A stretch of DNA of 64,000 nt from Nocardia alba NBRC 108234 (GTDB lineage Bacteria > Actinomycetota > Actinomycetes > Mycobacteriales > Mycobacteriaceae): positions 1 through 64,000 of the forward strand of contig NZ_BDAX01000035.1 of NCBI RefSeq assembly GCF_001612665.1, written 5' to 3'. Shown in pieces: positions 7,177 through 16,117 of this stretch. The notes beneath the pieces were generated by a model that saw nothing but the letters and a program-made list of their open reading frames with translations, searched no databases and had not been told where the DNA came from. The position numbers and the translations under genes were made by a program. Each line of letters begins with the position of its first letter. Positions within the stretch are counted from its first letter, which is position 1.

Positions 7177-9039
7177 GTGACCTCACCGCACGACACGACG
7201 CGCACGATCGACCCCGGTGTGGTGGCGGGAATGCTCGACGAGGTGTACGCGGTCTGCCGCGACGACACCTCCGGCGCACCCGCCGACTACATCCCCGAGC
7301 TCGCCGCCGTCGCACCCGATTCGTTCGGCCTGTGCCTGGCGACCGCCGACGGACTCGTCTACCAGGTCGGCGACACCGATATCGGATTCACCATCCAGTC
7401 CATCTCCAAGCCGTTCACCTACGCGCTCGCACTGGCCGACCGCGGGCTCGACGGGGTGGCCGAGCACATCGATGTGGAGCCGTCGGGCGAGCCGTTCAAC
7501 GAGATCAGCCTCGAACCCGACACCCAGCGTCCGAGCAATCCGATGATCAACTCCGGGGCCATCACCGCGGCCTCGCTGATCGCCGGGCGCGACACCGCCG
7601 ACAAGTTCGAGCGGGTGCGTCGCTGCTATTCCCGCTTCGCCGGGCGCGAGTTGACGATGAACGAGGCGGTCTACGAATCCGAGGCTCGCACCGGGTACCG
7701 CAATCGGGCGATCGGTTACATGTTGCGCTCGGTCGGCATCATCGATGTCGATCCGGATGACGTGGTCGACCGGTACTTCCGTCAGTGCTCGATCGAGATC
7801 ACCTGCGCCGACCTGGCCGTGATGGCGGCGACGCTCGCCGACAACGGGGTCAACCCGAAGACGCGCGAACGGGCGCTGTCGACCGCGCTCACCGAACGAG
7901 TGCTCAGTGTGATGACCACCTGCGGCATGTACAACGCCGCAGGCGACTGGGTGACCACGGTCGGGCTGCCCGCCAAGAGCGGGGTCGGCGGCGGGATCAT
8001 CGCCGTGCTGCCGGGCCAGCTCGGGATCTCGGTGTACTCACCGAGGCTGGACGGACACGGCAACAGTGTGCGCGGGGTCGCGGCGTGCCGGGAGCTGTCG
8101 CGGCGGCTCGAATTGCACTTCTGTCACGTGACCCGATCGGCGCGCACCGCGATCCGCGCCGACTACTCGGTGGCACAGCTGCCGTCGCGACTGCGCCGCA
8201 CCCCAGAGGACGCCGAGGTACTGGCCGCCCACGGGGACCGGGCGCGGGTCTACGAGCTGCACGGCGACCTGTTGTTCGCCGGTGCCGAGCGAGCGGTCCG
8301 CGCGATCGAGGGCAATGCCGACGAACTCGACGCGTTGGTGATCGACGTGCGCCGGGTCGGTGAGGTGAGTCGGGTGGCTCGCGGCATGATCGAGCAGTTG
8401 CAGACCGGACTGGTGCGCCGGGGCAGCCGGGTGGCACTGGTCGACCCCGACGCGAAGCTCGGTCACGAGACGTCGAGTCTGGATCCCGACGATCCGAGCG
8501 GGCGGGTGTTCGTCGATCGCGACACCGCGACCGAATGGTGTGAGGACATCGTGCTCGACCGGCATCGGCCGCCGGGACAGCGCGTCGCTACCTCGATCGA
8601 CCTCGACGAGCATCCGCTGCTGGTGGGGCTCGCCGCCATGGATCGCGACCGGCTGTGCGCGGATTTCGTGGCCCACACCTTCGCCCGCGGTGAGGTGATC
8701 GCCGAGCGCGGCGATCCACGGTCGGGGCTCTACCTGATTCTCGCCGGGCGGGTGCGGGCCACGTTCTCGGGCACCGACGGGCGGGTGCACCGGTTGGTGA
8801 CGTTGTCGTCGGGGATGTCGTTCGGCGAGATCCCGATGCTGACCGGCGAGAAGTTCGTCAACGACATCGTCGCCGAGACCGAATTGCGAGTGGCGGTGCT
8901 GAGCGCGGCCGTGTTCGACGAACTCGCCCAGCAGCACCCCCAGCTGAAACTCGCTCTGCTGCAACGACTCGCGGCCGGGGCGTACGCGCAGATGGAAGCC
9001 ACGGTCCGAACCATCTCGGGCAACGCCGAGAACTACTGA
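7177..9039 (+). CDS. glsA: Glutaminase A fused to STAS and cyclic-nucleotide-binding domains
   Basis: 620 aa, about twice a normal glutaminase. Residues ~20-300 are a complete GlsA domain (glutamine to glutamate plus ammonia) with the serine-lyase fold motif S75-I-S-K78, NPMINSGAI, GYRNRAIGYML and KSGVGGG. Residues ~330-445 form a STAS domain (RVYELHGDLLFAGAERAV ... LVIDVRRVGEVSRVA). Residues ~480-610 are a Crp-like cyclic nucleotide-binding beta-barrel (GEVIAERGDPRSGLYLILAGRV ... SFGEIPMLTGEKF), without a DNA-binding HTH. The phosphate-binding cassette keeps FGE but lacks the usual Arg before Ala, so cAMP binding is doubtful. The GTG start is supported by a -10 box 6 nt upstream. The added domains suggest ligand or partner control of glutaminase activity. 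Confidence 0.9.
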   Translation: MTSPHDTTRTIDPGVVAGMLDEVYAVCRDDTSGAPADYIPELAAVAPDSFGLCLATADGLVYQVGDTDIGFTIQSISKPFTYALALADRGLDGVAEHIDVEPSGEPFNEISLEPDTQRPSNPMINSGAITAASLIAGRDTADKFERVRRCYSRFAGRELTMNEAVYESEARTGYRNRAIGYMLRSVGIIDVDPDDVVDRYFRQCSIEITCADLAVMAATLADNGVNPKTRERALSTALTERVLSVMTTCGMYNAAGDWVTTVGLPAKSGVGGGIIAVLPGQLGISVYSPRLDGHGNSVRGVAACRELSRRLELHFCHVTRSARTAIRADYSVAQLPSRLRRTPEDAEVLAAHGDRARVYELHGDLLFAGAERAVRAIEGNADELDALVIDVRRVGEVSRVARGMIEQLQTGLVRRGSRVALVDPDAKLGHETSSLDPDDPSGRVFVDRDTATEWCEDIVLDRHRPPGQRVATSIDLDEHPLLVGLAAMDRDRLCADFVAHTFARGEVIAERGDPRSGLYLILAGRVRATFSGTDGRVHRLVTLSSGMSFGEIPMLTGEKFVNDIVAETELRVAVLSAAVFDELAQQHPQLKLALLQRLAAGAYAQMEATVRTISGNAENY

Positions 9040-9104
9040 CGGAACCCGGTTCGACCGCGAGACGTTGAGCAGCACAGCAGCCTTCGACCGACAGGAGTAT
9101 CGCG

Positions 9105-9776
9105 GTGAGCAAGAAGTCCTGGCAGGCGAGCACGACCACCTTCGGGCGCGGCGTGGTGCGCGTGATCCCCGATCTGATCCGGTTGACGTTGTCGGTGGAA
9201 TCGAGAGCCGACACCGTCGCCGGGGCCTACGGACGTGCCGGTGATCGGGTGAGCGCCGTCGTCGCGGCGCTGCGCACCGCCGGGGTGAGCGACGCGGACA
9301 TGGCGACCAGTGGCCTGAGCGTGCGCACCGAGACCGTCTACACCGACAACGGGCGCACCGAGATCGCCGGGTATCTGGCATCCACCGGCCTCAGCGTGTC
9401 GCTGCGCGAGGACACCGGCGCCGACCCCGCCGCGACGGTCGCCGCCGCGGTGAACGCCGGCGGTGACGATGTCCGCCTCGGCGGCCTGACCCGGGGCATC
9501 GCCGACCCGGCTCCGCTGCTCGAGCAAGCCCGCGACGCGGCCTTCGACGACGCGAAGGCGAAAGCCGAGCAGTACGCGACCCGCGCCGGAGTGAGCCTGG
9601 GCGCCGTCCTGCAGATCACCGAGGACACGGCCGCCCCCGCCACCCGCGCCTACGACATCAGCGCGGAGATGGACTCCGCCCCCATGCTGATGGCCCGGGC
9701 CGGCTCCCCCGTTCCCGTGGTCCCCGGCGAAACCGAAGTCGCAGCGAGCGTCCGCGTCACCTGGGCCCTCGACTGA
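9105..9776 (+). CDS. SIMPL (DUF541) domain protein
   Basis: 223 aa. The pattern RVIPDLIRLTLSVESRADTVAGAYGRAG, then SGLSVRTETVY and a C-terminal AKAEQYATRAGVSLGAVLQITED is typical of SIMPL/DUF541 proteins, which form oligomeric beta-rich assemblies; their role is poorly defined (periplasmic stress, signalling). Here there is no signal peptide, so the protein appears cytosolic. GGAG precedes the GTG by about 9 nt. It lies 65 bp after the glutaminase fusion and could be co-transcribed. It converges with the next gene with only 4 bp between stops. Confidence 0.85.
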   Translation: MSKKSWQASTTTFGRGVVRVIPDLIRLTLSVESRADTVAGAYGRAGDRVSAVVAALRTAGVSDADMATSGLSVRTETVYTDNGRTEIAGYLASTGLSVSLREDTGADPAATVAAAVNAGGDDVRLGGLTRGIADPAPLLEQARDAAFDDAKAKAEQYATRAGVSLGAVLQITEDTAAPATRAYDISAEMDSAPMLMARAGSPVPVVPGETEVAASVRVTWALD

Positions 9777-9780
9777 CGTT

Positions 9781-11145
9781 CTACTCGGGCAGCGCGAGCA
9801 GCGCCTCGACGGCGCGTTCGGCGCTCTGGATGGCGCTTTCCATCGTGGCGGACCAGTCGGTGGCAGTCCAGTCGCCGGCCAGCATCAGGTTCGGTACCGA
9901 CGTGCGCTGATCGGGGCGCAAGTTGTCGGTGCCGAGAACCTGGGAGAAGGTCGCCTTCGGCATCTTCACCACATGGCCGGTGACAACCTCGGCGTCGGCG
10001 GCTTCCGGGTAGTAGCGGCGCAGCAGATCCATCTGCTCGGCGACGATCTCGCTGTTGCTCCGGTGGATCTGCTCGTAGGCGCCGCTGGTGGTCAGGCAGT
10101 ACAGCCAGGTGCCATCGGGGGTGCGCTGGTGCATGCGCTGGCGGTCGAAGACCTGGTCGATCACCCCGCCGCCGCCGATCAGCGCCTCCATGGCCGACTT
10201 CGTTTTCAGCGGCCGGTCCAGGTACAGATTCGTGCTCACGATCGGGGTCACGCCCAGTTTGTCCGCGGCAGCGTAGATTTCGGCGTGTTCGGGCAGGTCG
10301 TCGAGGAGCCCGCCGATCGTGGAATTGGGGACCGCGCAGATCACCGCGTCGGCCTCGATGGTCGAGCCGTCGGCCAGCAGTACCCCGGTCGCCTTCCCGT
10401 CGGCGATGACGATCTTGCGAGCCACCGCCCGGTAGCGCACGTCGACGCCGTGGCGTTCGAAGACCTTTTCGGCACCGGTGACGAAAAGGGTGTCCAGATC
10501 CACGGTGGGATAGCCGATCGTCACGCCCTTCCTGGTCCGCGCGCCGATCCGGACTCCGGTGGCCAGCACATCGGCGAACACCTTCGCCGACTCCTTGTCC
10601 ACCGGTTCCGCGGCGATGCCGAGCGCGAGCCAATCCCACAGGGCCTCACGCGCTTTCGCGGGCATCGCCAGGCGCCGGAACCATTCGTCGGTGGTGATGT
10701 CGGCGAGGTACGCCGGTTGCCACAGTGCCTGCCGGATCATCATCAGCGCCGCACGCAGCGCGCGCAGCCGCTCCAGCGGTCCCGCGTCGGGATGCGCGCC
10801 CATCAGCGTGCGCAGGGCCCGGAAACCCTTGGTATGCAACATGACTGTGCGACCGCCCGGCCAGCGCAGACTCCCGGCGCCGGGGAACTCGATGTGTCGC
10901 AGCGTGCCCACGCTCTCCAGATACCGCCACATACTGCCGTACCCGCTGGCCACTACGTGCTGACCGTTGTCGGCGAGGTCGTTCACCTCGGCGACCCGCA
11001 TGGCCTGCGTGCGGCCGCCGAGCCGACCGCGTCGTTCCAGCAGGGTCACCTGTACACCGGCCTCCGCCAGCCATACGGCGGCGGCCAGTCCGGCCAGCCC
11101 ACCTCCGATGACTACGAACCGGCGAGAGTCGCTCACGTCCACCAT
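9781..11145 (-). CDS. FAD-dependent oxidoreductase, HpnE/phytoene desaturase-like
   Basis: 454 aa flavoprotein of the amine oxidase/phytoene desaturase group. N-terminal dinucleotide motif VVIGGGLAGLAAAVWLAEAG, then LLERRGRLGGRT, and the C-terminal FAD motif LMLAGDWTATDWSATMESAIQSAERAVEAL. The DNGQHVVASGY segment is typical of HpnE-like hydroxysqualene dehydroxylases, so a squalene/carotenoid-type isoprenoid substrate is plausible; the upstream dxs makes an isoprenoid role attractive but they are not in one operon. Start ATG 11145 was picked because the dinucleotide fold follows within 10 residues; no good ribosome site is visible. Confidence 0.82.
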   Translation of the reverse strand: MVDVSDSRRFVVIGGGLAGLAAAVWLAEAGVQVTLLERRGRLGGRTQAMRVAEVNDLADNGQHVVASGYGSMWRYLESVGTLRHIEFPGAGSLRWPGGRTVMLHTKGFRALRTLMGAHPDAGPLERLRALRAALMMIRQALWQPAYLADITTDEWFRRLAMPAKAREALWDWLALGIAAEPVDKESAKVFADVLATGVRIGARTRKGVTIGYPTVDLDTLFVTGAEKVFERHGVDVRYRAVARKIVIADGKATGVLLADGSTIEADAVICAVPNSTIGGLLDDLPEHAEIYAAADKLGVTPIVSTNLYLDRPLKTKSAMEALIGGGGVIDQVFDRQRMHQRTPDGTWLYCLTTSGAYEQIHRSNSEIVAEQMDLLRRYYPEAADAEVVTGHVVKMPKATFSQVLGTDNLRPDQRTSVPNLMLAGDWTATDWSATMESAIQSAERAVEALLALPE

Positions 11146-11207
11146 TGAGACAATGTAGCGCGAACTCTCTCTTTCTATCGGCCGAATCGTCAGGGACTGC
11201 CGAACGG

Positions 11208-12584
11208 TCAGCGGTCGAGCAGTGCCACGCACTCCACATGGTGCGTCGCCGGGAACGCGTCGAAGGCCCGCAATTGCGCCAGGTGATATCCGGCGTCCAG
11301 GTACAAACCCACGTCACGAGCGAATGCCGCTGGGTCGCAACCGATGTGAACGATCCGGCGCGGGTCGGCATCGGCGACGGCGGCGACGACATCCTTGCCC
11401 GCACCCGCCCGCGGCGGGTCGAGCACCACGACATCGGGCCTGCCGGAAGCATTGCGCGCCCACCGCTCGACCCGCTCGCTACGCAGTTCCAACCACGGCA
11501 GATCCCCCAGCGCCGCCACCCCGTCGACCACCGCCGACCGCGCCGATTCGACGCCGGTCACCGCACCGGTCTGGCCCGTCTGCTCGGCCAGGCGGGCAGC
11601 GAAGACACCCACACCGGCGTAGAGATCCCAGCCGGAACCACCGGGAGCGAGCCCGGACCACTCCGCGATCAGATCCGAATAGCATTGCGCCGCACCATGA
11701 TGCGCCTGCCAGAACCCCGTCGCCGACAACTCCCAGCGACGCCCGGCCACATACTCGACGACGCGACCCGAACCCTCGACCACACACTCCTCACGCGGCG
11801 CGTTCATCGCCGACTTCCGCGATGCCGCGCGGTCCCGGATCGCCCCACGCTCGTCGACCACCGGCGGCGCCGACTCGCGACGACGCCCCGGACGCTGCCC
11901 ACGACCACGGCTCGCACCGCGCGGGGTCTGCGGCCGCCCGGGTGGCCCACCGGCCGCGGTCTCGGCCAGTTCCACGATATGACGTACCCCGTCGCCGTCG
12001 ATCGCGACGACCAGATCGGCCCCCGGCGTCCACACCCGATCCGCGACGCCGTCGAGCGCACCGTCGACCGGCTGCGGGCAGCGCAGATCCGTGATGACCT
12101 CGGTACTGCGGTAACGGTGCACGCCGGCCCGTCCGGCGCCGTCCACGACCAAGCGCACCCGGGTGCGCCAGCCGCCGGTGACCACACCCGAATCGCCGGC
12201 GATCGGCTCGACCGTCACCTCGCGCTCGATCTTGGCCAACCGACGCAGTTGCTCTTCCACCACGGTGGCCTTGAGCGCACGCTGCGCCGCGGGGGTCGCG
12301 AAGGAGAAATCACAGCACCCCGCACCGCCCGGCCCCGACACGGGGCAGGTGGCGGGCACCCGGTCCGGGGACGCCTCGATGATCTCGACCGCGTCGGCGC
12401 GGAAGAACGACCCGCCACGATCCTCGGTCACCCGCGCCCGCACCAGCTCGCCGGGCAACCCGTGTCGCACGAACACGACCCGGCCCTCGTGGCGCCCGAC
12501 GATGAACCCGCCGTGCCCGGGCGACCCGAGGCGAACCTCGAATTCCCGTCCGCTCCCATCACTCACGGCCACACCCACTCTCAC
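11208..12584 (-). CDS. TRAM-domain class I RNA methyltransferase (TrmA/RlmD-like)
   Basis: 458 aa. N-terminal TRAM domain (residues ~10-65: LGSPGHGGFIVGRHEGRVVFVRHGLPGE), a Cys-containing segment (ATCPVSGPGGAGCCDFSF), then the AdoMet domain (WDLYAGVGVFAARLAEQ) and C-terminal LDPPRAG ... HIGCDPAAFARD. The Cys in IGCDP corresponds to the catalytic nucleophile of uracil-C5 methyltransferases. It most likely makes 5-methyluridine in tRNA or rRNA. A low-complexity Arg/Pro/Gly stretch sits near residues 215-245. Several GTG codons at the 5-prime end (12584, 12578, 12572, 12566) make the exact start uncertain. Probably the counterpart of mycobacterial Rv2689c by position. Confidence 0.88.
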   Translation of the reverse strand: MRVGVAVSDGSGREFEVRLGSPGHGGFIVGRHEGRVVFVRHGLPGELVRARVTEDRGGSFFRADAVEIIEASPDRVPATCPVSGPGGAGCCDFSFATPAAQRALKATVVEEQLRRLAKIEREVTVEPIAGDSGVVTGGWRTRVRLVVDGAGRAGVHRYRSTEVITDLRCPQPVDGALDGVADRVWTPGADLVVAIDGDGVRHIVELAETAAGGPPGRPQTPRGASRGRGQRPGRRRESAPPVVDERGAIRDRAASRKSAMNAPREECVVEGSGRVVEYVAGRRWELSATGFWQAHHGAAQCYSDLIAEWSGLAPGGSGWDLYAGVGVFAARLAEQTGQTGAVTGVESARSAVVDGVAALGDLPWLELRSERVERWARNASGRPDVVVLDPPRAGAGKDVVAAVADADPRRIVHIGCDPAAFARDVGLYLDAGYHLAQLRAFDAFPATHHVECVALLDR

Positions 12585-12620
12585 CTTCGACCGGCGCGCC
12601 GCTCATCGGCAGCGTCCTGG

Positions 12621-14612
12621 TCATTCGAAACCTCGGCGCACCGAACCCGGTGCGTTCCCCTCGGCCGCCTGCTTGGCCCTGGTGGAGGAGCTGAGCTGCC
12701 ACGGCACGCTCGTCACCATCACCCCGGGCTCGAACAACAACCTGCCCTTCAGCCGCAGCGCGGACTGGTTGTGCAGCACCTGCTCCCACCAGTGGCCGAC
12801 CACGTACTCGGGGATGAAGACGGTCACCACGTCGCGCGGGGCATCCTTGCGGACCCGCTTGACATATTCGAGCACCGGTTTGGTGATCTCGCGATAGGGC
12901 GATTCGATCACCTTCAACGGCACGTTGATCTCGCTGTTCTCCCATTCGCGCACCAGCTTGCGGGTGTCGGCGTCGTCGACGTTGACCGTCACCGCCTCCA
13001 GGGTGTCCGGGCGGGTGGCGCGGGCGAAGGCCAGCGCGCGGCGCGTGGGCAGATGCAGCTTGGACACCAGGACCAGCGAGTGGGTACGGCTGGGCAGCAC
13101 ACCGTCCCAGTCGGATTCCTCGAGTTCACGCGAGACCGAGTCGTAATGCCTGCGGATCAGTTTCATCACGACGAAGATCGCCACCATCGTGAGGATCGCG
13201 ATCCAGGCTCCGGCGAAGAACTTGGTGACCAGCACGATCAGCAGCACGGCGCCCGTCGCGGTCAAACCGATCGCGTTGATCACCCGCGAACGCGTCATGT
13301 GCCTGCGCTGTGCCGGATCGGTCTCGGTGCGCAGCAGGCGCGTCCAGTGCCGCAGCATGCCGGTCTGGCTCAGTACGAACGAGACGAACACGCCCACGAT
13401 GTAGAGCTGGATCAGCTTGGTCACCTCGGCGCCGAAGACCACCACAAACGCGATCGCGGCACCCGAGAGGAACAGGATGCCGTTGGAGAACGCGAGCCGG
13501 TCGCCGCGAGTGTGCAGCTGACGGGGCAGGTAGCGGTCCTGTGCCAGGATCGAACCGAGGACGGGAAAGCCGTTGAACGCGGTATTGGCGGCCAGCACCA
13601 GGATCAGCGCGGTGACGATGGTGATGAAGAAGAAACCGATCGGGAAGCCGTGGAACACCGCTTCGGCGATCTGCGCTATCAGGGTCTTCTGGTGATAGTC
13701 GGCGGGCGCGCCGATCAGATGCGCCGGGTCGTGCGCGTACACGACGCGGATCTTCTGCGCCAGGATGATGATGCCCATCAGCAGCACGATCGCGATGGAA
13801 CCCAGCAGCAGCAGGGTGGTCGCGGCATTGCGGGACTTGGGCTTACGGAACGCGGGCACCCCGTTGCTGATCGCCTCGACACCGGTCAGCGCCGCACAGC
13901 CGGAGGAGAAGGCGCGCGCGATCAGGAAGGCGAAGGCCACGCCGTAGAGGTGCTCGTCTTCGGCGTTGAGCCCGAAACCGGCGGACTCGGCCTGGATGTC
14001 GTCGCCCAGCACGTACGTACGGAACAAGCCCCAGGCCAGCATCGCGAACATGCCGAAGATGAACGCGTAGGTGGGAATCGCGAAGGCCGTCCCCGATTCG
14101 CGGATGCCACGCAGGTTGATCGCGGTGAGGATCGCGATCGCCACGACCGCGAACAACACCTTGTGCGTGGCGACGAACGGGATGGCCGACCCGATATTGG
14201 ACGCCGCCGAGGAAATCGACACCGCCACGGTGAGCACGTAATCGACCAGCAGCGCGCTGCCGACCGTCAAACCCGCGTTGGGCCCGATGTTCTTGGTCGC
14301 GACCTCGTAGTCACCGCCGCCGGACGGGTAGGCGTGCACGTTCTGCCGGTAGCTGGCGACGACCACCGCCATCACCAGTGCCACGGCGAGACCGACCCAC
14401 GGCGCGTACACGTAGGCCGAAATGCCCGCCGCCGACAGCACCAGGAAGATTTCCTCCGGAGCATAGGCGACCGACGACATCGCATCGGAGGCGAAGACCG
14501 GAAGAGCGATACGCTTGGGCAACAACGTGTGGCCGAGCGAATCGCTACGGAACGGCCTGCCCAGCAGCACTCGCTTGGCTGCCGTCGTCAACTTGGACAC
14601 CGGGCTGAGCAT
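12621..14612 (-). CDS. APC-family amino acid/polyamine permease
   Basis: About 663 aa membrane protein. Around 12 hydrophobic segments lie between residues ~40 and 470, beginning with the family motif ALPVFASDAMSSVAYAPEEI and including YPSGGGDYEVA and GVEAISNGVPAF. A ~190-residue cytosolic C-terminal domain follows. Substrate is not deducible; amino acid or potassium-type uptake is possible. Start taken at ATG 14612 (MLSPVSKLTT); GTG 14624 with GAAGG 5 nt upstream is an alternative. It is divergent from ceoB/ceoC, the same arrangement as in mycobacteria, so it may function with the TrkA-type regulators. Confidence 0.87.
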   Translation of the reverse strand: MLSPVSKLTTAAKRVLLGRPFRSDSLGHTLLPKRIALPVFASDAMSSVAYAPEEIFLVLSAAGISAYVYAPWVGLAVALVMAVVVASYRQNVHAYPSGGGDYEVATKNIGPNAGLTVGSALLVDYVLTVAVSISSAASNIGSAIPFVATHKVLFAVVAIAILTAINLRGIRESGTAFAIPTYAFIFGMFAMLAWGLFRTYVLGDDIQAESAGFGLNAEDEHLYGVAFAFLIARAFSSGCAALTGVEAISNGVPAFRKPKSRNAATTLLLLGSIAIVLLMGIIILAQKIRVVYAHDPAHLIGAPADYHQKTLIAQIAEAVFHGFPIGFFFITIVTALILVLAANTAFNGFPVLGSILAQDRYLPRQLHTRGDRLAFSNGILFLSGAAIAFVVVFGAEVTKLIQLYIVGVFVSFVLSQTGMLRHWTRLLRTETDPAQRRHMTRSRVINAIGLTATGAVLLIVLVTKFFAGAWIAILTMVAIFVVMKLIRRHYDSVSRELEESDWDGVLPSRTHSLVLVSKLHLPTRRALAFARATRPDTLEAVTVNVDDADTRKLVREWENSEINVPLKVIESPYREITKPVLEYVKRVRKDAPRDVVTVFIPEYVVGHWWEQVLHNQSALRLKGRLLFEPGVMVTSVPWQLSSSTRAKQAAEGNAPGSVRRGFE

Positions 14613-14771
14613 AGAGGAGTTCACCAGTACCTTCGCGCGCACGTTCACCGGCGTCACGGCGATGTCCGGATTGTTTGCCCCGCGTCGGCGCGGGGAAAAT
14701 GGGCGATGGGAGCATCCGGCGGGTACGGTCCTTGCCGGACGCCACGGGTAGGCAAGGAACGAGGGTGCACG

Positions 14772-15437
14772 GTGTACGTAGTGATCATGGGGTGCGGGCG
14801 TGTCGGCTCGTCACTGGCGCGTGCGCTGATCCGGGTGGGTCACGAGGTCACGGTCATCGACCGCGATCCCACCGCGTTCCGCCGCCTCGGTGAGGGCTTC
14901 ACCGGGCAGGAGGTGATCGGCGTCGGCTTCGACCGCGAGGTGCTGACGCGGGCGGGGATCGAGCGCGCCGACGCCTTCGCCGCGGTGAGCTCCGGTGACA
15001 ACTCCAACATCATCTCGGCGCGGGTGGCCAGGGAGATGTTCGGCGTCGAACGTGTCGTCGCCCGTATCTACGACGCCAAGCGCGCCGAGGTGTACGAACG
15101 GCTCGGCATCCCGACCATCGCCACCGTGCCGTGGACCACCGATCGGTTCCTGCGCACCCTCATCGGCGACAACTCGACCACCACCTGGCGCGACCCCACC
15201 GGCGCGGTCGCGGTGACCCAGCTGACCCTGCACGAGGACTGGTCCGGGCGCACAGTGCGCGACCTGGAACGCGACCTGCAGGTGCGGGTGGCGTTCATCC
15301 TGCGCTTCGGCCAGGGCCTGCTGCCCGAATCCAAGACGATCGTCCAGGCCGACGACGTCGTCTATGTCGCGGCCACATCCGGCACAGTCGGCGAGGCGAT
15401 CGCCCTGGCCGCCAAAGCCCCACTGAGCGAGGACTGA
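14772..15437 (+). CDS. ceoB: TrkA-type potassium uptake regulator CeoB
   Basis: 221 aa. RCK/TrkA-N Rossmann domain at the start (MGCGRVGSSLARALIRVGHEVTVIDRDPTAF), followed by the SSGDNSNIISARVARE segment, and a TrkA-C domain at ~140-215 (LERDLQVRVAFILR ... ADDVVYVAATS). Such proteins bind NAD(H) and gate potassium channels/transporters. The GTG start is preceded by GAGGG 6-7 nt upstream and the Rossmann motif starts immediately. Four bases separate it from ceoC, so the two form an operon, with the APC permease divergent. Confidence 0.92.
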   Translation: MYVVIMGCGRVGSSLARALIRVGHEVTVIDRDPTAFRRLGEGFTGQEVIGVGFDREVLTRAGIERADAFAAVSSGDNSNIISARVAREMFGVERVVARIYDAKRAEVYERLGIPTIATVPWTTDRFLRTLIGDNSTTTWRDPTGAVAVTQLTLHEDWSGRTVRDLERDLQVRVAFILRFGQGLLPESKTIVQADDVVYVAATSGTVGEAIALAAKAPLSED

Positions 15438-15441
15438 ACAC

Positions 15442-16113
15442 ATGAAGGTCGCCATCGCCGGAGCGGGCGCGGTCGGGCGCTCGATCGCCAGGGAACTGCT
15501 ACGCGGCGGGCATCGGGTGATGCTGCTCGAACGCCAGCTCGATCACATCGACCCGGCCGCGATCCCCGACGCCGTCTGGGTCCATGCCGATGCCTGCGAG
15601 CTGTCGCTGCTGGAGAACGCCGACCTCGAGACCTACGAGGTGGTGATCGCGGCCACCGGCGACGACAAGGCGAATCTGGTGCACGCCCTGCTCGCCAAGA
15701 CCGAATTCGGCGTGCGCCGGGTAGTGGCGCGGGTCAACGATCCGCGCAACGAATGGCTGTTCAACGAGTCGTGGGGCGTCGACGTGGCGGTGTCGACGCC
15801 GCGGCTGCTCGCCTCGCTCGTCGAGGAGGCCGTGTCGGTGGGTGATCTCGTGCGGCTGATGACGCTGCGTCAGGGGCAGGCCAACCTGGTCGAGATCACC
15901 CTGCCCGCCGACACCCAGCTGGCGGGCAAGCCGGTGCGAACCTTGAAGATGCCGCGCGATACCGCGCTGGTGACGATCCTGCGCGGCGGCCGGGTGATCG
16001 TGCCGCAACCCGACGATCCGTTCGAGGGTGACGACGAACTGCTGTTCGTCACCTCGGTGGAGGCCGAAGAGGATCTGCGGCTGACGCTGGCGACGCACGG
16101 CGTGCGGCCGTAA
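15442..16113 (+). CDS. ceoC: TrkA-type potassium uptake regulator CeoC
   Basis: 223 aa with the same architecture as CeoB: TrkA-N (MKVAIAGAGAVGRSIARELLRGGHRVMLLER; ATGDDKANLVHALLAKTEFG) and TrkA-C (LVEITLPADTQLAGKPVRTL ... GDDELLFVTSVE). The two half-size proteins probably act as a hetero-oligomeric RCK ring on a potassium transporter not encoded here. It converges with the ECF sigma gene, stops 4 bp apart. Confidence 0.92.
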   Translation: MKVAIAGAGAVGRSIARELLRGGHRVMLLERQLDHIDPAAIPDAVWVHADACELSLLENADLETYEVVIAATGDDKANLVHALLAKTEFGVRRVVARVNDPRNEWLFNESWGVDVAVSTPRLLASLVEEAVSVGDLVRLMTLRQGQANLVEITLPADTQLAGKPVRTLKMPRDTALVTILRGGRVIVPQPDDPFEGDDELLFVTSVEAEEDLRLTLATHGVRP

Positions 16114-16117
16114 ATCC

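Noticed and set aside
11145..14771. Upstream part of a very long open frame (11145-15437, 1430 codons) on the plus strand
   Set aside because: It runs antisense through the methyltransferase and permease genes; only its final 666 bp are the ceoB gene. High GC keeps such frames open by chance.
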